Assembly: GCA_039028975.1 (NCBI GenBank)
Contig: JBCCHB010000049.1
Span: 35,979-99,978 of the forward strand
Direction: 5' to 3'
Origin: JAHBNG01 sp039028975
Lineage (GTDB): Bacteria > Chloroflexota > Anaerolineae > Caldilineales > Caldilineaceae
Length of the DNA stretch: 64,000 bases
The notes beneath the pieces were generated by a model. That model had not been told where the DNA came from. It saw nothing but the letters and a program-made list of their open reading frames with translations, and ran no database searches. Positions 1-8,124 of the stretch are shown one piece after another; position 1 is the stretch's first letter; each line of letters starts with the position of its first letter. The position numbers and the translations under genes were made by a program.

Positions 1-376
1 TCCCAGAAGGATCCAAATCGGAGTGGGATTCCTGCTCAACTGGATCAGCAAACTCAGTCCTGTCATTGACTTCGTCCAGTGGCTCTACTTCAGCAGGAGC
101 CGGGGGTAAGGTTGTTGGAGCAAAAGTAGCCGAATCCGTCGCAACGTTCTCACTTTTCGTCGCCCCATCATCGACTGGGCCACTCTCCACCTCTTCGGAA
201 ACAGAATGAGGAACAAGTTGAACGATTGCAGATTCACTGCCAATACCAAAGAGGCCGCGGCTTCCTTTACGAACCACGTTAATCGTCACCAGTTCCCTGC
301 TCAGCCCAAGTTCAATTAGCCCCCTCGCTACTGCATCATCAACTGTTTTTCCTTCAAACTCATAATGATCGCTCAC
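1..376 (-). CDS. jag: Jag/KhpB family RNA-binding protein, N-terminal part (cut by window edge)
   Basis: Only the first 125 codons are in the window, read from a GTG at 376 preceded by a GAGGCG ribosome site. The opening residues (EFEGKTVDDAVARGLIELGL, then GLFGIG at about 40-45) match the Jag N-terminal domain that precedes the KH and R3H RNA-binding domains of SpoIIIJ-associated proteins. After residue 60 it becomes an acidic, Pro/Thr-rich linker, as is usual in this family; the KH-R3H part lies beyond the edge. It follows yidC on the same strand, the conserved order in many bacteria. The family binds RNA and affects cell-wall and division functions in Gram-positives; the role here is inferred from context. 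Confidence 0.85.
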   Translation of the reverse strand, partial: MSDHYEFEGKTVDDAVARGLIELGLSRELVTINVVRKGSRGLFGIGSESAIVQLVPHSVSEEVESGPVDDGATKSENVATDSATFAPTTLPPAPAEVEPLDEVNDRTEFADPVEQESHSDLDPSG

Positions 377-508
377 AATGATTTCGCCTCTTTTCAAAGA
401 CTGACAAAATTGAGAATAAATCGGATTCGTGGGTTATCTAAGTTTTCAGATAATCATTTTCTGAAAGACTATCTATACTCCATATCGCGCTAATCTTGAG
501 TTATTTTC

Positions 509-1585
509 CTATCGTTTGCGTTTGCTGCGTCTCTTACCCGATTTCTTCTTGCCACTATTGTTCTTTGTCTTCGCGTTTACTGATGAATTATTTTGTTGAG
601 TGGTCCCCGCCTCGCCTGAGTTGCTCCCGGAACCATTGACCGAAATGGCAGCTACATCCGTTGCATTTATGGCGTTTGCCCCATCCGTAGCCTCAGCAAC
701 ATATTGGCCACCAATTCCTTTAGATTCTGCCATTCGGCGAGTAATAAATACCTGCTGAGCAACTTGAATTAAGTTGCTAGTCACCCAATATAAGCTAAGC
801 CCTGCAGGAACTTGCAACGTGAAGAAACCAAACATAAAGGTCATCATCGTTCCAACCTGACGCATCATAGCGGCCTGGTCCGTGCCACCATCTGCTGGCG
901 GAGGTGTAGCAGGCGTCATCCACTTTTGCATGGCGTACTGGGAGGCAACTAGCACAATCGGTAAGACAAGATAAGCAGCCAAATGTCCATACTGACCGCC
1001 ATTGAAATCATCCATTATCCAGTTCAACCCCTCTGTATAACGAGGGAAGCCAAGATCTGGAATCCAGAAAAATCGTGAATTCTCAATGGTGGGGCCAAGG
1101 GCAACCAGGGCAGAATAGAGCCCGAAGAGAATAGGCATCTGTACAAGAAGGGGCAAACAACCACTCAAAGGGTTCACCCCAGCCTCTCTATAAAGCTTCA
1201 TCTGCTCTTGGGCCAACTTTTCCCGGTCATTACCAAACTTTTTCTGAAGCGCCTGAACTTTGGGCTGGATATCCTTCTGTGCCTGCATCCCCCGAATTTG
1301 AGTGAGGGTCAGCGGAAAGGTTAAGGCCTTGACAATCAGGGTAAAGACAATGATAGCAAATCCCCAGTGATAAGGAATGTCATAACTCTGAAGGAATCCA
1401 TCTAGTGCTATCAAAGATCTGGCTAAGGGCCAGACCGCTATGGTCTGCCATAATCCCTCTGGATCCTGGGTAGCTATATCTACCCCATCAGCAGGAACAC
1501 CACACCCTGACAAAAGAGTCATGGTTACGAGCAAAAGGAGAAATAGCAAAGTCCGATTTCGGATTTTCACACTTAATAGCCTCAT
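509..1585 (-). CDS. yidC: Membrane protein insertase YidC/Oxa1 (lipoprotein form)
   Basis: 358 residues. It starts with a lipoprotein signal peptide (lipobox LLSGC, Cys28), like the Gram-positive SpoIIIJ form. The Oxa1/YidC core runs from about residue 70 to 290 with five hydrophobic segments. It includes the FTLIVKALTFPLT helix, the charged cytoplasmic hairpin around residues 100-130, and the NPLSGCLPLLVQMPILFGLY segment. The C-terminal 50 residues are Asn/Ser-rich and end in a Lys/Arg tail that probably contacts the ribosome. YidC inserts membrane proteins alone or with SecYEG. It lies between yidD and jag, but a 387-bp repeat-filled gap separates it from yidD, so it may have its own promoter. 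Confidence 0.95.
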   Translation of the reverse strand: MRLLSVKIRNRTLLFLLLLVTMTLLSGCGVPADGVDIATQDPEGLWQTIAVWPLARSLIALDGFLQSYDIPYHWGFAIIVFTLIVKALTFPLTLTQIRGMQAQKDIQPKVQALQKKFGNDREKLAQEQMKLYREAGVNPLSGCLPLLVQMPILFGLYSALVALGPTIENSRFFWIPDLGFPRYTEGLNWIMDDFNGGQYGHLAAYLVLPIVLVASQYAMQKWMTPATPPPADGGTDQAAMMRQVGTMMTFMFGFFTLQVPAGLSLYWVTSNLIQVAQQVFITRRMAESKGIGGQYVAEATDGANAINATDVAAISVNGSGSNSGEAGTTQQNNSSVNAKTKNNSGKKKSGKRRSKRKR

Positions 1586-1972
1586 AGTAAAGTCGTCTTA
1601 ATCGAAAAATCTTAATTTTTAAACGCTGTCTGAAAAGGGTAATAGCGTGTCATTCTGCTTGGTTACAGTTGCGAAGCAACCTAGAGCGAAGCGACTAAGA
1701 ATCTACATTTTGGATTGAAATAACCGCAAGATCCTTCGTGCCGTTTTGCGGCCGTGGCCGAGCTGCACGCTCCTCTGGATGACCTTCCAGACAGCTTCTT
1801 GGATCGATACCTGAGCAGTCCTGTATGGAGGTCAGAAAAGCTCCGTCCTTTCTTCCCGAACCTCCTCAAAGTGGACTGCTCTAGGGTCGGGACAAAACTT
1901 TTCTGGCGAAGTCTAACGTCTTGCGTCCAGAGATGCTCACGACACGCAATAGGTTAATGACACTTGTTCATA
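1586..1972. repeat. Gene-less gap between yidD and yidC filled by two repeat elements
   Basis: No gene is supported here. About 1622-1806 is a copy of repeat family C: an outer inverted repeat around CTGTCTGAAAAG and CCAGACAGCTTC, with GCGAAGCGACTAAGAATCT inside. It resembles 7710-7855. About 1830-1912 is a copy of repeat family B (GGTCAGAAAAG to CTTTTCTGGCGAAG). Short reading frames in this stretch are products of the repeats. Confidence 0.7.
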
Positions 1973-2182
1973 TTAGGGAACTGGGTCATATCCACCTGGC
2001 GACCATGGGTGACATCGTAAAATACGTCGTCCGCCCATTAGCGTTCCGCGCAATACGCCATATTTTTCTATGGCCTCATAAGTATAGTGGGAACAGGAAG
2101 GGTGAAAACGACAGGTGCTCCCAAGGAGCGGCGACAAAAATCGTTGATAAAACCGAATCAAACCCAGGCTTATCATTTTCAC
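1973..2182 (-). CDS. yidD: Membrane protein insertion efficiency factor YidD
   Basis: 69 residues, a normal length for YidD. It carries the family signature: an N-terminal amphipathic stretch (IRFYQRFLSPLLG), the Cys-containing core CRFHPSCSHYTYEAIEKYG, and a GG.RILRCHPWSPGG.DPVP end. YidD is a small membrane-associated protein that helps YidC and Sec insertion. The gene sits in the usual place downstream of rnpA. The gap from rnpA is about 100 bp, with no clear terminator. Confidence 0.93.
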   Translation of the reverse strand: MKMISLGLIRFYQRFLSPLLGSTCRFHPSCSHYTYEAIEKYGVLRGTLMGGRRILRCHPWSPGGYDPVP

Positions 2183-2288
2183 ACAGATCTTATTCCTTGC
2201 AATCTAAAGTCAGCTCACTGAAAACTGGTAATTGTTTTCTCCGGTGGGGTCCGTGAAAACGCCTGTATTCAGTGGAACCACAATCTTC

Positions 2289-2642
2289 TCACAATAAATT
2301 CGCCCGCCGAAGTAGGCGGGCGCAGGCAGCATCCATCTCATGATAGGTAGCACTGCTTATAGGATACCGAGCAATGAATACGATATCCCATCCGGGTCGA
2401 ATCTGCTCCATGCGTAGTCTAGTAGATTCACGCACTCTGCGCTTAATTCGATTCCGAACAACAGCATTTCCAACTCGACGACTAACAGAAAATCCAAATC
2501 GACTATAGTCACGCTCATTCTCAAGCATACAAAGAACAAGAAGCCTATTGTTGAATGACTGTCCGTGCCGACGAACTTTTTGAAATCGTTCGTTCTTCTG
2601 GATCCGATACTGTCTTTTCACCAAAATACTCAGCTCTGGCAC
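2289..2642 (-). CDS. rnpA: Ribonuclease P protein component
   Basis: 117 residues, the usual size. It has the RnpA pattern: basic N-terminus (KRQYRIQKNERFQKVRRHG), central SRFGFSVSRRVGNAVVRNRIKRRVRES with the conserved RNR-type RNA-binding motif, and a C-terminal DIVFIARYP segment. It binds the RNase P RNA and helps 5' maturation of tRNA. It follows rpmH by 56 bp and is probably co-transcribed with it. The start chosen is the ATG of MPELSILVKRQ; an internal GTG eight codons later is also possible. Confidence 0.95.
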   Translation of the reverse strand: MPELSILVKRQYRIQKNERFQKVRRHGQSFNNRLLVLCMLENERDYSRFGFSVSRRVGNAVVRNRIKRRVRESTRLRMEQIRPGWDIVFIARYPISSATYHEMDAACARLLRRANLL

Positions 2643-2698
2643 AGACTAAAAAACGCGCTCTAGCCGTCTAATGCTAGTCTATGCTCAAATTGAGATAA

Positions 2699-2863
2699 CT
2701 AGTAAATGGATTTGCGCTTGGTGACGGTGACTGCAATTTGAGTCCGGCCTTTTCGGCGGCGCCGCTTTAGTACATTCCGCCCACCAGGTGAACTCATACG
2801 CTTACGGAAACCATGGGTCTTTAGCCGTTTACGTACCTTGGGTTGCCATGTTCTTTTCGCCAT
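2699..2863 (-). CDS. rpmH: Large ribosomal subunit protein bL34
   Basis: 54 residues from the ATG at 2863, with a GAGGAC ribosome site upstream. The protein begins MAKRTWQPKVRKRLKTHGF and continues with KRM.SPGGRNVLKRRRRKGR, the diagnostic bL34 sequence. The C-terminal ten residues (TVTKRKSIY end) are a slight extension over the E. coli form. It is the first gene of the rpmH-rnpA-yidD-yidC-jag block. Confidence 0.95.
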   Translation of the reverse strand: MAKRTWQPKVRKRLKTHGFRKRMSSPGGRNVLKRRRRKGRTQIAVTVTKRKSIY

Positions 2864-3482
2864 TTTGTCCTCTTTAGTCAGTCAATTATCTTTCGGTCTT
2901 TAGGAATAAGTATATCAGTCTATATAATTTACACTGAGCAAACAATACTGTGACCTAAAGCACTAAGAATACGTCTCGCCATTCGTTAACGAGAGCGTCT
3001 AAGTATCTCATCAATACTATATTCAACTCCATTTTAAAACCGTAGTTGACCTCTCTAATGAAACTACAGTAATGAAAACGAGCACAGCATAATATCTGGT
3101 GAATCCCGACAGGGAATTATATGTTTTTCCAGCAATGGCTGTCAAATTACTCATGGTACTTGATAACAAATTTTGGGCCTTATCGGCATTTCGCCGTTTT
3201 CCTCCTTAAAAACCGCTTTGACGCTCTAAAATAGCAAGTTTCCGAAACTGAGCCTGAATCTATAGTCCGCCCGAAAAGTTTGTCCTGCACTCTTGTCTGG
3301 TGACTATACTTCAGCCAGAAAAGTCTTGTCTCGGCTCCTGAGCAATTCACTTTGAGAAAATCCGAGAAGGGAGGACAGAACTTTTCTGGCCATCCATACG
3401 GGAAAGCTCGACAAGAGGGGACAAGGTTTTCCTAGCCGTCTATAACTAACAGCACTCATCCAACCGTCCGCTACCCGCCATC
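2864..3482. other. Intergenic region upstream of rpmH; AT-rich leader then nested repeats
   Basis: 2870-3250 holds the presumed rpmH promoter region (AT-rich, several TATA-like hexamers, none with a convincing -35). No dnaA, DnaA boxes or gene were recognised, although dnaA often lies beside rpmH. 3261-3443 is a nested pair of family B repeats. Confidence 0.5.
3261..3443. repeat. Family B inverted-repeat element inserted inside another family B element
   Basis: The inner copy, about 3304-3397, runs TATACTTCAGCCAGAAAAGTC to AGAACTTTTCTGGCCATCC-ATA, a complete element with about 20-bp imperfect terminal inverted repeats. The outer copy is split around it: left part 3261-3300 (TATAGTCCGCCCGAAAAG) and right part 3398-3443 (GACAAGGTTTTCCTAGCCGTC-TATA). 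Splitting of one copy by another suggests these are or were mobile. Confidence 0.65.
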
Positions 3483-4547
3483 TTATGCAATCTTGACTGC
3501 CGGTTCCACCTGAGCAGCCGCATCAGCATAGTAGATTTCCAGGGCTTCCCGGAAAGAGACCAGCCTTTCCTGGTTTTCGTCCCAAAGAGCCAATGAGGTA
3601 GTCTTTAAGCTGCTCCAAAGCGTCAATTTTGGGGCTTGCTGAAAGAGGACGTTTTCCTCGTGACAGCGCTGTAACTTGTAGTTGGGAATGCGCGGGCTAA
3701 GGTGATGGATGTGGTGAAAGCCAATATTGCCAGTAAACCATTGCAATACCAACGGCAATTCGTAATAGGAACTTCCCTCTAGTGCGGCCAGGGTAAAGTC
3801 CCAATCAGGAGTATGTTCCCAGTATGTCTCTTCAAACTGATGTTGTACATAGAACAAAAATGTACCAAATCCACTAGCGAAAAAAACGACAGGCAAGACG
3901 ATCCCTACTGTTGCGCTCAGACCAATTAGTGCAACGGCCGCAGCTAGCCAGCCTGCAATCGCCAAATTGGTTCCATGAACGGATATCCTTTCTGCTCTTT
4001 TTGCCCAATCCACCCCATATGTGAACCGAGACAAGATGGCAAAGTTAATGGTGGGAGCGATAATAAAGAGAAAAAACGGATTGCGGAAGACCCGATAGGC
4101 AATGCGTTTCCAGCGGGCCGACTGAATATACTCATCAATGGTTAACGTCCAGATATCACCCGTCCCTCGTTCCTCAAGCTCTGCATGGTTGGAATGATGA
4201 ATGGCGTGGCTACGGCGCCAGAATCGATAAGGAATCAACGTAAGTGTGCCGCAGATCGTCCCTACAATATCGTTTGCCTGGCGAGATTTGAAGAACGAGC
4301 CATGACCACAATCATGCTGGATAATAAATATCCGCATCAAAAAACCAGCCGTAGGAATCGAGAGGAGCAGTGTGAGCCAATAGCCAACGCTCAAGCTAAA
4401 GTACATCAGGGATAGACCGGCAAAATAGCCACCATATGAATTAATAACCTGCCAGATACTTGTACGGATATCTGGTTTTTGGTATTCGGAGACGACTTTT
4501 TGCCAACCTGCATACAAGTTATTTGAGAATTGATTTCCACTAGTCAT
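3483..4547 (-). CDS. Membrane fatty acid desaturase
   Basis: 354 residues with the three histidine boxes of membrane di-iron desaturases: HDCGHGSFF (about residue 78), HAIHHSNH (about 114), and IGFHHIHHLSP (about 276), plus a conserved HQFEETYWEH. Hydrophobic segments before and after the first two boxes fit the four-helix desaturase topology. It probably introduces a double bond into membrane acyl lipids using O2 and a ferredoxin-type donor; regioselectivity cannot be read from sequence. Best compared with the bacterial delta-9/delta-12 acyl-lipid desaturase group. It is transcribed alone; family B repeats lie on both sides. Confidence 0.9.
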   Translation of the reverse strand: MTSGNQFSNNLYAGWQKVVSEYQKPDIRTSIWQVINSYGGYFAGLSLMYFSLSVGYWLTLLLSIPTAGFLMRIFIIQHDCGHGSFFKSRQANDIVGTICGTLTLIPYRFWRRSHAIHHSNHAELEERGTGDIWTLTIDEYIQSARWKRIAYRVFRNPFFLFIIAPTINFAILSRFTYGVDWAKRAERISVHGTNLAIAGWLAAAVALIGLSATVGIVLPVVFFASGFGTFLFYVQHQFEETYWEHTPDWDFTLAALEGSSYYELPLVLQWFTGNIGFHHIHHLSPRIPNYKLQRCHEENVLFQQAPKLTLWSSLKTTSLALWDENQERLVSFREALEIYYADAAAQVEPAVKIA

Positions 4548-5537
4548 TCAGATTTTTATTTTCCTGTTATAAGTCACTTGGCATTATCAATTGAATCTGC
4601 CAAGTGATAGGCGTTCGATAGGTGATACTCGGTGAATGTTCTCAGATCGACGTATATACAATCCAGCCAAATAGCATATAAGCAAGACCATTGCGTACAC
4701 GTTTGACCAATCGAAAACTTTCGTTAGTATACTTCGCCAGAAAAATCTTGTCCCGCCTCTTGTCCAATCTGCTCTGGAACATTCCGTACAGAGAAGACAG
4801 ACCTTTTCTGGCCATCTATAATAGGCGCAAATTGCTTTAGGGGATTCTCTCATACCTGTGTAGATAGCCAGATACAATTCTTGCCCCAGTGAAGGAGATA
4901 TTCCCATGCGGTCGGGGTATTCTACGTTTTCAGAATATTCCAGGCTTATACGGATAGAACTGGGACTAAATTTACTAGCGGGCTACATAAAAGGCATGAT
5001 TTCAGAGACATGCAAAGAAGTTAGGCTTGCCCTCCAATCACGGCAGAGAGGCTCAACCATAAACTGCGGTGATGATCTACCATATCATGGCCAAGCGAGA
5101 CTGGCAAATGACCGATACATAAAAAGAATCACTCAAAAGGGCTAGATGCAGATTGAACGTTTGGCATCCACACCTAGATGCGGGTAAGCTGAGTAATTCC
5201 TTTGTAGGAGACAACAAATAATTTACAATACACAGGTTGTAACAATCAGTAAGTAGACCTGTCATTTCAGCAGCTTCACCAATGTCAGTCATCACAGCGC
5301 ATGCAGGATGCCTTCATCTCTCTATTACATGTAACACCCAATTCGGCCAGACGTTGCGATCTTGCTAAAAATCAGCGTGAGTCAAACAAGGAAACCTTTG
5401 TTTCGCTCTGCTCGACTGACAGTATATTGTAATGTATACCCTGCAATAGATGATAAGGAACTGATATACTTATACTGATGCACGCTCTCAAGAACTATAC
5501 TGCGGTCGTTTTGATAAAATCAGAAATGAGGTAAGAT
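4548..5537. other. Long intergenic region with a family B repeat and a solo family A end
   Basis: About 4728-4820 is a complete family B element (TATACTTCGCCAG to TTCTGGCCATCTATA). About 5495-5520 is a single family A terminus (CTATACTGCGGTCGTTTTGA) just before the next gene. Between 4830 and 5490 I see no supported gene, RNA or clear regulatory element. Confidence 0.5.
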
Positions 5538-6275
5538 ATGCTTGGAAGCCAGAACACACATCCCGAGACAGAATTCCCTCTGAATCTAGAACAGCTATTT
5601 GAAACGCACCTGGCCGCAAAGACCAACCTCGATCACTTTAATGCAGCCAACCTCTTTGCTTTTCACATTATGGGAAATCCAGGTGCCGGCAAGACAACGC
5701 TTATAGAACGTACCCTTGAAAAGCTTTCTGACCGGGCAAAATCGGTTGTGATCCAAGGACAAATAGTAACGGAATTGGACACTGACCGGCTTCGCCTAAA
5801 CGGTACACCGACCGTCTCCATCGTCACGGAAAGTAGCAACCAATTGAGCGCGGAGATGGTCTCCAATATCTTGCCCCAGATTCAGCTTGAAGAATTTGAC
5901 CTGCTGTGGATTGAAAACGTAGGTAATTTGCTCACACCTGCCCAGTTTCCCTTGGGAACCCACAAGAATATTCTGCTGGTTAGCGTGACCGATGGCGAGG
6001 AGTTGCCCCTCAAGTATCCGTCACTCTTCCAAGAAGCAGATTGCGTTCTGTTGACCAAAGTTGATCTGTTACCCCATCTTCACTTCAAATTGGGGCGGCT
6101 CATTGATCATATTGAAGAAATACAACCTGGCGTGCCTATCATTGATCTATCTGCTGAGAGTGGTGACGGTATGGACCAATGGCTACAGTGGATCATAGAA
6201 GAAACACGTCTTTTTGCGGATGAAGAGGTCGATACGACGTATGAAAAGCCCATCGACGTACCGTTTATTGGTTAG
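5538..6275 (+). CDS. HypB-like GTPase without the metal-binding residues
   Basis: 245 residues, related to the hydrogenase/urease nickel-insertion GTPase HypB. The match covers P-loop GNPGAGKTT (47-54), GQIVTELDTDRL (74-85), Walker B-like WIENVGNLL (124-132), SVTDGEELPLKYP (149-161) and TKVDLLP (173-179, base recognition). The Cys-His of the HypB CHLDA motif is Asn101-Gln102, and the second metal Cys, in NVGNLVCPA, is Thr133. The His-rich or CxxC N-terminus is also absent. It should bind GTP but probably not nickel through the usual site. No hydrogenase or urease genes are nearby. The start has GAGG a few bases upstream. A P450 gene follows after a family A repeat. Confidence 0.8.
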   Translation: MLGSQNTHPETEFPLNLEQLFETHLAAKTNLDHFNAANLFAFHIMGNPGAGKTTLIERTLEKLSDRAKSVVIQGQIVTELDTDRLRLNGTPTVSIVTESSNQLSAEMVSNILPQIQLEEFDLLWIENVGNLLTPAQFPLGTHKNILLVSVTDGEELPLKYPSLFQEADCVLLTKVDLLPHLHFKLGRLIDHIEEIQPGVPIIDLSAESGDGMDQWLQWIIEETRLFADEEVDTTYEKPIDVPFIG

Positions 6276-6289
6276 CAACCAGGAGATAA

Positions 6290-6373
6290 TTATACTCAGC
6301 TCCGTTTGAATACAGATGTTTGGTCTCTCTAGTAGAGCTTTGGAAAACCTGTTTTCAAAACGACCCCAGTAGA
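6290..6373. repeat. Family A inverted-repeat element
   Basis: TATACTCAGCTCCGTTTGAA at the left and CTGTTTTCAAAACGACCCCA at the right form imperfect terminal inverted repeats around a GGTCTCTCTAGTAGAG core. It lies between the HypB-like gene and the P450. Other copies: 27071, 47559, 50243, 54647 and 56231. Confidence 0.7.
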
Positions 6374-6398
6374 GATAGGCAATGTGCAGGAGGATCGA

Positions 6399-7616
6399 AT
6401 GAAATCATATTCCCTATATGGGCCAGAATTTAAAGCCAATCCCTTTCCCACCTATGCAGAGATGCGCCAGAACTCGCCCGTCTGTTATCACCCTGGCATT
6501 GATGGTGAGAATAAAATCTGGTTTGTAACAGGGGCGAAAGAGGTTGAAACGGTCTTGCGAGATCATAAGCGTTTTGTCAAGAATTGGCGCAACACTTTGA
6601 CGCCTGAAGAGCTGGCTGAGCAAGGCGAACCATCAGAGCTGGTCAAATTGCTTGATCAGCATATGCTCAACTTGGATAGTGGGGATCATGCCCGCTTGAG
6701 AGGCCTAATCAATAAAGCCTTCACACCTCGTATGGTCAACCAGATGCAGGGACGGGTTCAAAGCATTGCGGATAGCCTATTAGATGAGTTTGCCCACCTT
6801 GGTCAAGCCGATCTCATCGACACCTATGCATTCCCCTTACCTATTGTTGTGATTATGGAGATGCTCGGTATCCCTGTAGAAGATAGGCAGCAGTTCCGTA
6901 TTTGGTCCCATGCATTTATTGCACCGACCATCAATGATGAGGAGTGGCAGAATGCGAGGCAGTTGCTGACTGACTTCACCAACTTTCTACGAGACGTTTT
7001 TGATGAAAGACGTCGCGCTCCCCAGGACGATCTCATTTCCGGTCTAATCGAAGCTGAAGAGGCTGGAGACAAACTCAGTGAAGCAGAACTCTTCGGTATG
7101 GTGATTCTGCTTATCGTGGCTGGGCATGAGACCACCACGAATCTTATTGGAAATGGGGTTCTGGCCTTGTTACAGTATCCTGACCAGTTGGCAAAACTCA
7201 TGCAGGATCCAACGCTCATTGATAGCGCCATTGAAGAGATGCTGCGCTATGATGGTCCAGTCGAACGAGCCACCATGCGCTTTGCTGCAGAAGATATTGA
7301 GCTTGGTGGACAGTGCATTCAACGGAAGGATGCTGTTTCCGTTGCCCTGAGCAGTGCGAATCGCGATGACAAGCGTTTTGACGCTCCTAATGCCTTTGAT
7401 ATTACGAGACAAAACAACAAGCATTTGGGATTTGGGTACGGTGTTCACTACTGTGTAGGTGCTCAACTCGCCCGTATGGAAGGGGCCATTGCTATTAAGA
7501 GTCTTTTTCAACGTTTGCCCCACCTTCGGCTCGACGTTCCTGTTGAATCTTTGACTTGGGATACGGTTCCTATCATCCGTGGCATGAAGGAGATGCCAAT
7601 GGCTTGGGATCTTTAG
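6399..7616 (+). CDS. Cytochrome P450
   Basis: 405 residues from the ATG at 6399, chosen because AGGAGG stands at 6388-6393; a GTG five codons earlier is less likely. P450 hallmarks: I-helix AGHETTTN, ExxR in EEMLR, a PERF-region equivalent, and the heme-binding FGYGVHYCVGAQLAR with the axial Cys at about residue 352. The soluble form, without a membrane anchor, resembles the bacterial CYP107/CYP109-like classes and needs separate redox partners, none of which are adjacent. The substrate is unknown. It may be co-transcribed with the HypB-like gene, although a repeat lies between them. Confidence 0.93.
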   Translation: MKSYSLYGPEFKANPFPTYAEMRQNSPVCYHPGIDGENKIWFVTGAKEVETVLRDHKRFVKNWRNTLTPEELAEQGEPSELVKLLDQHMLNLDSGDHARLRGLINKAFTPRMVNQMQGRVQSIADSLLDEFAHLGQADLIDTYAFPLPIVVIMEMLGIPVEDRQQFRIWSHAFIAPTINDEEWQNARQLLTDFTNFLRDVFDERRRAPQDDLISGLIEAEEAGDKLSEAELFGMVILLIVAGHETTTNLIGNGVLALLQYPDQLAKLMQDPTLIDSAIEEMLRYDGPVERATMRFAAEDIELGGQCIQRKDAVSVALSSANRDDKRFDAPNAFDITRQNNKHLGFGYGVHYCVGAQLARMEGAIAIKSLFQRLPHLRLDVPVESLTWDTVPIIRGMKEMPMAWDL

Positions 7617-7709
7617 GAACGAGATTTAGATAACTTGGTCATTTTACAGGGTCACCCTCGAACGGAAGGCGCAAGCTATCTGGCCAACCAACCCATCATA
7701 ATTCGCAAA

Positions 7710-7855
7710 AAAAGCACGATCGTATCATTCTGAACGAGCGGAGCGAATGAAGAATCTCCGCTTCTCGGTGAAACAACCTTGAGATCCTTCCCGCTTTGCG
7801 GCCGTAACCGATCTGCAGGCTTCTCGGGATGACTTTCCAGACAGCTTCTTAAGGA
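7710..7855. repeat. Family C repeat
   Basis: Shares CGAATGAAGAATCT, GAGATCCTTCC, TTTGCGGCCGT and TGACTTTCCAGACAGCTTCT in the same order with the copy at 1622-1806. A shorter relative lies at 54699-54797. No coding capacity. Confidence 0.65.
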
Positions 7856-7952
7856 TCAAGAATTGAATAAAACGTAATGGAAGATCTCCCGGGTACTCGA
7901 GATGACAGGACCGAACTTTAGGGTTTTATTTGATCTTGATTCCTAAGGTCGT
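7851..7952. repeat. Family D repeat, copy 1
   Basis: Reads GAATTGAATAAAAC, AGATCTCCCGGGTACTCGAG, GGGTTTTATTTGATC. It is the reverse complement of 36630-36730 at roughly four bases in five, judged by eye. The central CCCGGGTACTCGAG is near-palindromic. Confidence 0.7.
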
Positions 7953-8124
7953 TTCACAAGCAAGATTAGGCCGTGAGCAAAATGTATGAAGTTCATTAAG
8001 CACGCTCCATGCAGCTTGTGTTCGCGAAATCCGTACAGGGCGTGCTTACTGCTCGGTTTACTGACTTTGCTTACCTCCAAATAGTTACACGTGATATACT
8101 CTGATCTGAGGCCCCACTTTAGCG

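Larger units (their letters stand above)
7617..8124. other. Repeat-filled intergenic region
   Basis: No gene is supported. About 7710-7855 is family C (GAACGAGCGGAGCGAATG to CCAGACAGCTTCTTAAGG). About 7851-7952 is family D (TGAATAAAAC to GGGTTTTATTTGATCTTG). About 7995-8050 has an inverted repeat with GCACGCTCC and AGGGCGTGCTTACT, similar to 50535-50580. Confidence 0.5.

Noticed and set aside
1681..1957. Short reading frames on both strands
   Set aside because: They lie inside repeat families C and B and change with the repeat; no ribosome site or family match.
2864..3260. Possible replication origin beside rpmH
   Set aside because: No dnaA gene and no cluster of TTATCCACA-type boxes was found.
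4906..5145. 79-codon plus-strand frame
   Set aside because: No ribosome site, no recognisable domain, composition like the non-coding surroundings.
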